A DNA stretch of 64,000 bases from Chamaecrista fasciculata (lineage: Eukaryota > Streptophyta > Magnoliopsida > Fabales > Fabaceae): NCBI GenBank assembly GCA_003254925.1, contig QANZ01003098.1, positions 1-64,000 on the forward strand. The letters run 5' to 3'. Position 1 is the stretch's first letter, and each line of letters starts with the position of its first letter. The notes below the pieces were generated by a model. It worked only from the letters and a program-made list of their open reading frames with translations. It was not told the origin of the DNA and searched no databases. A program made the translations under genes and the position numbers. Below are positions 55,801-64,000 of the stretch, in pieces.

Positions 55801-58800
55801 TGGATTTAGTAGTTGTGTTCATCGTAACCTGGCAAGAAGTAATTTTAAAATACTTAGTTTCACACTTGATCTCCCTTACTATGAATTAATTGAATTGGAT
55901 TTTTGTTTGTTCTAGTCTCATCTGATAATAGTATGGTCATGATCATGGAATCTTAGTCCATATAGCTTACTTTACCTTTCCAGGGTTCGATATTATAGTT
56001 GAAGTTATGTTGCTTTTTACCTCATCTATTACCTATTAGTTGTGCTTTAATAATCTCTATTTTGCCTTTTTGTTACCTACAAATTGTTTCTCTACTATTT
56101 TATAGGTAGCTTGAATTTATTCAATAATGTTAACCGATAAATCATTATGGGTTATAATACATCCTTTTCCCTCTTTTGTTTATTAAACTGTCTTCTCATT
56201 ATTTTTATATAATATGATGATATTAATGCCTTTTGATGTTATTACGTTTCTTGTGTGATGTTGCAGGTGCGAACTTTAGAAGTGCAGGAGAGTTCAGTAG
56301 AAAAAATTAAGAATTTCGAATATAATTGTTTGGGAGAAGTGAGAATGCTAAACACTCTGAAGCACCCCTGTATAGTTGAAATGTATGGACACCAAATATC
56401 TTACCAGTGGACTCGTTCAGCAGATGGTATTCCCGAGCGTTGTGTTTTAAGATCCGCAATTTTCATGGAGTACATAGAAGGAGGATCTTTAAGAGTAAGC
56501 TTTATATTCCTTTTCTGTTAATAGTAAAAATTAGAGGAAAAGACACACACCAACAGAGAAAAAATTTGTTCAGTTATTTACATTTGGAATGGTACAGCAG
56601 CCTTATAAGCTAGGAAGAAGAGTCATTGAGAAATCTTGTCTGATTCCGTAATATGAGGATTTAAGTTGTAGGAAAATTACTGCCTACAAATGCTTTGAAA
56701 AGATGTACAGGATATATCTCTACAATTCTGAACCTAATTGAATTATTAAAATAGTAAAATGGGAATAAATTGTATAAAGTTTTTACTCCTTCCATTGAGT
56801 TGGTTAATAAATGTCGAATATTCCCACCTTGGATGCTAGAGATTCAGAGTGAGTTGGGGGAATATGTCGAATACCAGTTGTTTGTTGTCCTGTGGTGAAT
56901 TAGTCAGTCTTCATGACTTGATCAGTCTTCTCCTTAATGAAGCGTCAATCTCCATAGTGTCATGGCAAACATGATTCTCTGCCTTTTTTGTATGGCATCT
57001 TGGGTCGCTCCTCAACATTGTAGTACTAGTTGAAGATAGTTATAACTCACCTAGTGATTTCCCTTATCCTTCGTGAACCCCATGAGCTGAAGCCCCAAGT
57101 TCTGCTTCTAAACTATGTGATGATACCACATTCTTCCTCTTGCTTCCCCACGTAACCAAGTTGCCCAAGACATAAGTACAGTATGTAGATTTTGTTCATT
57201 TATGTTAGCATACCAGTATTTTATATATTATTATTAGGAATAATATATGTAATTGTTAGTAAGTTCTGATGATTCTGAAGTATTATTATTATTATTATGT
57301 TATTTTTATGTAGGGCAGTTATTATGTGTGTGGTAGTTATTAGGAAGTCTATATATGTGTGTATTGTAAGTTGATGATATGATATAAATGATATATGAAA
57401 TATTCAGAAACTGATTTCTCTCTCTCTCTCTATCCGATTCTCTCTCTTTCTCTCTTCTCAAGTATGGAGATCCTCCCTCTTGAGTCCCTCTTCTTCTAAC
57501 CCTAGATTCTTAGGTTCTAACAATTTATCAGTTAGAAAACAACAACCGTCTATTAGTTAAGTACATTCTATAGACTCTGTTCTTCTATCAGCATCTAAAA
57601 ATATATCAATTCCTCTGCCAAAAGGCAAACTGGTGTAACTCCTAAAGCTCTTATTGATTTAGTCAAAGAAGTTCCCTGCAGACTCCAATGAGGCAAAGAC
57701 GAGCAATCAGTGGAGAAAACAGTGAGACAGAAACATGCAATTTTGGTACAGTGCTGTTTGAAACGTGTAATGCTGTACAACTAGGCATGAAAAATGAATG
57801 AGTCTGTGACAAGAACATAACATGATATTGCCTATTGGTGGAGTTTAAATAATGTCGTGCATTGTGCTGCTATTGAATTGATATGATTTGAGGAATGAAC
57901 AAACTGACACAAGAAATTTGCTCAAGTATAGCTTCATTCACAATGGTCCATCAGCCTTATAGGCAAGGAAGAAGAGTCGGAAGGAATTCCTATCTGACAC
58001 CTTGATACAGGGAATCAAATTATTCTATAATCAAACCATAAAATACTATGAAAAAGATATATATACAAAAATGGTCCCTATTCTGATTAAAATAATAATA
58101 ATACAGGAATAAATAAGAGGAAGTTTACATCAGACTTTTAATGCTTATCTCAAACTATTTTTTGTTTGTTTGAGTAATTTGTTCTTCATTTTCTGTCAGA
58201 ACTATCTAGACAAGCTATCAAAAGCTGGTGAAAAGCATGTTCCAGTAGAGTTGGCTTTGTATATTGCCAAAGATGTTGCGTGTGCCTTGTCAGAGCTGCA
58301 CTCCAACCACATAATTCATCGTGACATTAAAAGTGAAAACATTCTTATTGATTTGGATAGAAAGAAAAATGATGGCACCCCCACTGTGAAGCTCAGTGAT
58401 TTTGATAGTGCAGTGCCACTAAGATCACCTCTCCATACCTGCTGTATTGCTCATATGGGAGCACCTCCTCCTTGTGTATGTGTTGGAACACCACGCTGGA
58501 TGGCTCCAGAGGTTATGCGGACTATGTATAAGCAGAAAACTTATGGATTGGTAAGACCCTTTACATGATTATCAATAGTCTTTGAGCTCATTACTCTTCC
58601 TCTATTTTGTTAGTATTATTTTTGGTCAATTACATCTGTTAAAATATAAGGAATATAAAATTTATCTTTCAGAGAAGAGAAGAGTGAAACAGAAAGGATT
58701 TATGGAATAGATTGATTATTAATTGACTAAATAAAATCAGCAGTACAATATGTCTACTGCGTGATTAGTGAAGCATCATTTGATTTAAATTTTAATGTTA

Positions 58801-60023
58801 TAACTTATATTATAAATATGGTTTGAAATGCTTTTTGTGGATTTACGTGTTATTTTGCATATATGTTTGAAAGGTAATGAGAAGTGTTTTAGAAGGTTTG
58901 TATGTTATGTTTACTTAAAAACCACGCATGAGCCAATTCCCAGTTCTCTTCTCGTTCAATGTTTGTAGGTAAGATGTATGCTTATTTGTAATATCTATTG
59001 TATCCATTATTTCCTCCTATTATGTTCCTTCTGCTTAGTTAGAATATATATCCTAGAACAGAACTAAATATTGCCAGACATATACAGGAAGGATGTAGTA
59101 TAATATCACTGGTCCTGTCTGTTGAGTCTTCGGTTGATGTGTTTTTGATTATTTTTTTTTCCTGTTACTTGTTTAAGGTAGGGCATTAACAATCATATAC
59201 AAGTTTTTGTCTATATTTTCCCTGGAAAGTACAATTTTAAGTTCTTTTAGCAAAATTGTAACCTACATTTACTTTGCCTCCCTCTGCACAGGCGCCATTG
59301 TCAATTTCTTTGTCAAAGCCATACTAGTTTCAAATGTTACAGTTTTTGGAGGCATAAGTGCATCTGTTGATTGTGGTCACAAATTCGTGTTTGACATATA
59401 TATACACTCCTTTAGCTCTGACAATTTTAATCAATTGGATATATATTGAAAATGATTTAGCTACTCTATAATGGAGACAGTTCTTATTGGGTTGTAATGC
59501 CTATATCCTTATGACAGGAAGCTGATATTTGGTCATTTGGATGCTTACTTCTAGAGCTGCTGACCCTGCATATTCCGTATTCCGGGTTGCCTGATTTACA
59601 GTTCCATGACATCCTGCAGGTATGGTTATTTCTTTCACTTTGACACTCACAAATGTGCTTATCATTAAATCAATATTAGTATAGTAGCATATTACTTGGG
59701 CTATGCTTGAGCTGTTTGGTGCATACGCATCGATGATCTAATTTTGATTAATTTTTCTCCCATGATCAATGAAGATGGGTAAACCACCGCAATTAACTGA
59801 TGAGCTGGAAGCACTTAGTTCAAATGATGAACCCACCATGATTCAATCTGGTGAAGAGCCAGAAAAATTAGATGCAGAGGTAGACACGTTAAAATTCCTT
59901 GTTGATTTGTATCATCAGTGTGTAGAAGAAAATCCAACCAAACGTCCTACAGCTGAGGAAGTCTATGAAATGCTACAAGCCCATGCAGACCACCTACAAG
60001 TTCAAGATGTTGGAAAGAGTTAG
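49866..60023 (+). CDS. LRR and Raf-like protein kinase with EDR1/transglutaminase-like region
   Basis: Eleven exons: 49866-50365, 50606-50870, 51582-51750, 51879-52602, 52726-53155, 53248-53429, 54832-54985, 56267-56494, 58200-58550, 59518-59619, 59775-60023. They total 3354 nt, 1117 aa, in frame across all junctions. Residues ~55-270 are cytoplasmic-type LRRs (YLPPEIGCLKKLEYLDLSFN, NLDLSNNRLTSLGSL). Then come a basic KRWKRRHYLQQKARQE stretch, a long acidic/Ser-rich linker, and an EDR1-like region (~560-760) with VCRHRALLLKYL, SPHAWNI and LVDACRP. The kinase (~795-1110) has FGSVEAAAK, HRDIKSEN, SDFDSAVPL (DFD replaces DFG), GTPRWMAPEV and DIWSFGCLLLELL. No signal peptide or membrane helix. 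It matches the Arabidopsis At1g04210 type (putative Raf-related MAPKKK); substrate unknown. An N lies in intron 1. Confidence 0.93.
53821..54352. repeat. 272-bp tandem duplication in intron 6 of the LRR-kinase gene
   Basis: Copies start at 53821 and 54093. They share gggtcccagaagtgcttttg, tattgtctactagctaaat, gcgatctacatattggctct and tttttggctctgttcacat, at roughly 90% identity. The leading part (aagtgcttttgcc) looks like a Mutator-like terminus, so the duplicated block may include element DNA. Confidence 0.85.
56495..58199. other. Large intron 8 of the LRR-kinase gene with an LTR-like insert
   Basis: The intron holds, at ~57220-57490, sequence inverted relative to the LTR element at 35990-36304 (attattaggaataat, tagttattaggaagtctata, tattgtaagttgat, the (tc)n run and ctcaagtatggagatcctcc). 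Two related blocks (agccttataagctaggaaga at ~56600 and agccttataggcaaggaaga at ~57950) flank it. No coding exon recognised inside. Confidence 0.6.
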
Positions 60024-60341
60024 GTTTAGTTATCTTTGATAGTGATGATTCTGTTCTGGCAGAAAGTTTGTAGCCGGAATGTGTTGTATCATTAGAACAA
60101 TGTATCTCCATTTTTTCTTCATCTAGTTTCTCGGATATTAATCTAAGAATAATTTTTTTAGTATTTACAGTGAATAATCTCTAGGTTAAATTTCAGGATG
60201 TTAGATTCATTCGGCTCCAATCTGATTGAGATCTGTAAATTTTGTAGCTAGGTCTCTCCAGGTTGTAAATGTTGAGTAGTCCATGTAAGTTTATAGATTG
60301 CTGAAACTGGATCTCGGATTAATTTGTTGAAAGCCTTTCAA

Positions 60342-60433
60342 TTTTGGCAGGCTTACCTTGAAATTTGCCGACAAATGATGTTCATGGTTTTGGCAGGCTT
60401 ACCTTGAAATTTGCCAACAAATGATGTTCATGG
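60342..60433. repeat. 46-bp tandem duplication downstream of the kinase gene
   Basis: Two copies of a unit starting ttttggcaggcttaccttga, at 60342 and 60388, differing at one base (gccgac against gccaac). It lies in or just after the 3' untranslated region. Confidence 0.9.
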
Positions 60434-61018
60434 TTTTCCAGTCTTGTTGGCACTTGGCCATGATAAATCATATTATCTTTGCTCAAGCTCATTGAGCTGT
60501 GGGTCTTTTTGAAGCATGGAAGAGGTTTAGGATAGTACTGATTATAGACTTTGTCTTGAGTGATAAATCGAAGGTTTATGTTTTAATATAATTGATTGAT
60601 GTTTTGCAGGTTGAATGAAGATCTACTATATAATTGTAGATTGCAAAGCAGTAACAAAAGGTTGGCAAACAAGTGTTTTGTCGAAATTCTTTTGATGAAA
60701 ATGAATTTGTCACTATTATATATAATTAAAATTATAGATAAATATTAGGTCACTAGTTCAACTGCCATGTTACTTAGTCAATTGTTGAATTAATTAAACT
60801 AAAAAAATAATCAATTAATATTATAAAATTTAAATTTAAATTTGAAATTATTACTTAAGTTACAATGACATATAACAAATTTTAAATATCAAAATTTGAA
60901 TTTTAGAGTACACATGTAATTTAAAATAAAAATATTTAAATATCAAATAAATTATAAAAAATTGAAATATTTAAATATAAATATATATAGAATTTTATTA
61001 AAAATTTTATAAAAATAN
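60434..61018. other. AT-rich intergenic DNA ending at an N
   Basis: No gene. Strongly AT-rich from 60700 to the N at 61018. Confidence 0.5.
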
Positions 61019-61081
61019 AACACTTTTGGGACCAAAATGAAACCTTTGTCATAGTTATGGGACCAAAAGTACACTTAAGCC
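61019..61081. mobile_element. Half of a Mutator-like terminus
   Basis: The stretch tgaaacctttgtcatagtta ending accaaaagtacacttaagcc matches the right terminus of the Pack-MULE family at 41821-43126. Its left partner is missing, and the copy begins immediately after an N, suggesting a collapsed or misjoined repeat. Confidence 0.7.
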
Positions 61082-61140
61082 AAATTAATATTTAATTTTA
61101 AAATACCAAATATGATATCATTTAAAACATCTCTAAAACT

Positions 61141-61757
61141 AGGGGTGTCGAAATGGGCTTGGGTTCGCGGGCCCGCCAACTAAATGGGAGGTTCTATAAT
61201 GGAGGATTTGAGTCCATTTAAATGCACGCCTAAATGGCATAGCCCGTTTGGCCCTCATGCTAAACTGTTATTATGTGGCCTGCATTTTTTTTTTTAAAGA
61301 AATTACACTGATATGCTCATTGTTGTTGCCTACTAGATCACACTCTATTCTTTATGTGTATTTTGCCTACTTGGTTGACAGCCCAATGTTAAATCTAAGG
61401 TAAAAAAAAATTCCCTCGCATTTTTTTTCGGTAGACCTTGGATTTTTCACTAAGGCACTAACGCATAGTCATTCACAGCTTCCTCTTCCCTAACATCAAA
61501 GCTCAATCTTTAGCTCAATACAACTTTTCAAAATAAAATGTACGCAAAACATATTTTGGAGCCTCTGGCCCAACAAAAAATACTTTTTTTTTCAAACAAA
61601 CAAAGGCCTGTAGTCCAGCTCGTTTAGACCGCAGGCTTTACTGAGCGGTTATGGGAATTGTATTTTGAGTCTGTTAATAAATGGGTTGGCCCGCCCTAGC
61701 CCCCGAGAAGTCAAATTTATCACGGGGTTGGGCAGGCCAACCTGTTATGACACCCCT
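61141..61757. mobile_element. hAT-like non-autonomous element
   Basis: Left end aggggtgtcgaaatgggctt, right end (inverted) aggggtgtcataacaggttg, with inverted ggcccg/cgggcc motifs inside. The flanks ctaaaact and atatgaat do not match, so the target duplication is lost or the ends are slightly off. Confidence 0.6.
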
Positions 61758-62640
61758 ATATGAATTCCTAAACATAATCTCACCCTCTCTCATTTCTCTA
61801 AATTAAAGCAGTACAACCAACGGCCTCTCTCACTGTCTACCATCTTCTCTCTCGCCTCTCTCAATTCCAAATACACATGTGACATGATCTCACTCTCCCT
61901 TGCCTCTCAATGCTCGTTCTCTCTTGAATCAATTCCCGCTAGCGTCACTCCATGTCCCATGAATCAATTTATCAAGAAAATTGTATCTCAAACTTTACTT
62001 GGTAAATCATGAACTGACCAAAATTATTCTCCAAGTTTGTTGACAATACACTCCAAAAATAAAGAGAACCACAAAATGGAATTAATTTCAATGAAACTCT
62101 CAAAGGAAACAAAGGAATTTTGATCTGATCAAGAAATTAAAGACCAAAAGTTTCAAGGAAAATAAATATTTTGAGCTGCTAACACATTTTGGTGTTTATT
62201 TCTCTGACCAAGATCTATCTTTAAGTTTGGTGAGTGAAGAAGAATCTACTCTGCTTTGATTTGATTGAGCCACATTGATATGTATATATATTACTTCTCA
62301 ACAACGACAATTAATGAATAACGATAACTATAGGACCACGACAATCATCAAACAACGGTATAAATATATTACACTTTGAGAATCTTATGATTCAATGTCA
62401 AATTCTTATGATTTAAGAAATATGTTCACCTCCTTTATATGTTAAATACTATTTCACTAGAAGTCTATTAACAATATATTGAAATGAAGAAATTTAGAAT
62501 TCTCGTATTTTTTACATCGTAGAGTTTGTTATTAAAATTAATAAGGCTCAAATGAAGGTGGAATAGATTTACAAAACTTACTTTTTTTTCGACAAGAATT
62601 CCTACTCTAATTAATCACCACCTGTCGGGATATGGAACAC
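61758..62640. other. Intergenic, no gene seen
   Basis: A tctctctc-rich stretch at 61780-61930, then AT-rich DNA. No recognisable reading frame. Confidence 0.45.
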
Positions 62641-63010
62641 CCTTGTTGGATTAGACTCAGTCAACCATAATCATATATATAATATTGTTTGTTATTATTA
62701 TTTAGTGTATTAATTAATTATTTATTATCATGAGATAATAAGAACATGGGGATATGGCGAGAGATTTGTGGAAAAATCTATTCAAATAATATTGAATTAT
62801 TTGAAAAGATTTTATGAGATAGTTAGTTACTAGATGACCCCAGAGAAAACTGAAAAAACATCAGTGTGAGTTCTTGAGAGAATTCTGGTTTTGGAGTTAT
62901 GAGGATCTCTTGGAATCTTGTTCTTCGTCTCTACTAGTGTTATTGGCTGTGAGCAACGTAAATACGTAGATCCGTATTCATATTCGTGACTGAGTATTTG
63001 CGTGGGCACC
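62640..63010 (+). mobile_element. Possible LTR fragment
   Basis: The gagttcttgagagaattctg, cttgttcttcgtctctacta and attcgtgactgagtatttgc order resembles the transcribed end of plant copia LTRs. No TG/CA ends, PBS or polypurine tract could be fixed, so this is weak. Confidence 0.3.
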
Positions 63011-63245
63011 TTAAACTGACTATCCAGGTACACCGAAACCTTACATCGCCAAAAGATGCAACTAAACTGGCCGAAAAATGAAAGCCACAAAAAGAAAATA
63101 CGGCCAAAAAGAACTACAAAATAATACAACCAATGAAACAAATACAAGTCATACTTGAAGAAACAAACAACATAAGCAAACTTAGTCAATTCCAATTCAA
63201 GTCTCAACATTATTAATTTACATTAATATAATTAAATAAATTAAN

Positions 63246-64000
63246 CGGCGACGGCGGCGGCGTGGGAGATGAGACCCGGCGGAATGTTGGTACAGAGGCG
63301 AAGCTCTGCTGAGTCGGATCGGAACTCGGTCCCAACACCGACAATTAGAGTTAGAGTTAAATATGGGTCAATCTACCACTGACACTATGGAAATCCCCAA
63401 ATTGCCATCCGCATATTTTATTATTTTATTAAAGTGTAGGTAAATATAGATATATGAATAGGGGTAGATTAGTAAATGTAAAAGAAAATTGGATGGAATG
63501 ATGATGTGGATGAGATGAGATGAGATGGAGGGTTCAATAAACACTAAATCCAGTACTGTTCATCCAATCCTAGAATGAGATGAGATTGGATTTGAATTGG
63601 ATTTGGATTGGAGGGCTGCCAAACAGACCCGTAAGTTTTCCAATTTTAATATTTGTTATTATCTCAAGTTTCGTGTGGTAAAGATATAAAATATTTAAAT
63701 TAAATAACAAAAAGATATTAATAAAAACTAAAATACAATGAAGGTTGACAAAACATAGGAGATACCATTTTAAGATATTTTGGACTAAAATTCACTCTTG
63801 ATAAATACAAAAGGCTCTAATTTAATCCTTGAGAATTGCCTAAATATTTCCAATTTATAGAGTTAAAGTTTCACTTACATTTGGTTTACCAAATTTCATT
63901 GGTTAAGTTAACAATGGAAGAAAATAATCTACATAAGTCTCGATCTAGAAACTCAACAATGTTTAATAATGTCTTTGGCTTGTCATTCACGGAACATCAT
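63246..64000. other. Contig-end DNA after an N; no gene
   Basis: Begins with an abrupt GC-rich cggcgacggcggcggcgtgg after the N at 63245, then AT-rich DNA. A gagatgagatgagatgg run (63500-63590) and ctgccaaacagacccg resemble 31600-31690, indicating a shared dispersed repeat. Confidence 0.45.

Noticed and set aside
62830-63210. 126-codon minus-strand frame rich in Phe/Leu/Tyr
   Set aside because: Hydrophobic composition follows from AT-rich DNA; the plus strand looks like an LTR fragment; no domain recognised.
1-64000. CRISPR arrays, operons, bacterial-type ribosome sites or rRNA genes
   Set aside because: Nothing of the kind is visible; the sequence is eukaryotic nuclear DNA with introns, and the periodic arrays present are minisatellites or transposon subterminal repeats.

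Overview
The window is nuclear DNA of a flowering plant, almost certainly a eudicot (species not determinable from sequence alone). It is AT-rich, has long intergenic stretches, GT-AG introns, and gene families confined to or typical of land plants. It carries five supportable genes, one orphan gene fragment, two gene pieces carried inside DNA transposons, one plastid DNA insert, and a dense layer of mobile elements. All exon models were built by eye from splice sites and reading-frame continuity.

Left third (1-22488): mostly repeats (Mutator-like foldback elements, hAT-like elements, a Stowaway-type MITE, a SINE, a LINE remnant, a CACTA end, AT-rich repeats). The one gene is a two-exon VEL-domain protein (minus strand, 10385-11145), related to the VIN3/VIL vernalization proteins but without PHD and FNIII domains. 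At 14593-14697 sits an isolated signal-peptide exon paralogous to exon 1 of the receptor kinase further right.

Middle (22489-39000): a complete 13-exon malectin-like/LRR receptor kinase gene (minus strand, 22489-29797, 893 aa by my model); a SINE split by a solo LTR (32138-33725); an rpoC1-derived plastid insert (34385-34492); a locally duplicated segment with a small LTR element inside it; and an intact single-exon mTERF gene (minus, 37538-38755).

Transposon cluster (39000-49225): a 29-bp-period minisatellite; a 1752-bp Mutator-like element with ~585-bp TIRs and a perfect 9-bp target duplication that carries a two-finger ZAT-type C2H2 gene piece; a 1306-bp Mutator-like element with a perfect 9-bp duplication that carries a broken first exon of a PLAC8-family gene; further foldback elements; a 334-base assembly gap; and a decayed Ty1-copia element. 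The two gene-carrying elements fit the Pack-MULE definition and are the most interesting signal here.

Right third (49226-64000): an 11-exon LRR-Raf-like kinase gene (plus, 49866-60023, 1117 aa by my model) combining N-terminal LRRs, an EDR1/transglutaminase-like region and an atypical C-terminal kinase domain, followed by hAT-like and LTR-like debris.

The genes are not an operon or cluster with a shared task. The receptor kinase, the Raf-like kinase and the ZAT fragment belong to signalling or stress families, the VEL protein to chromatin silencing, and mTERF to organelle gene expression.
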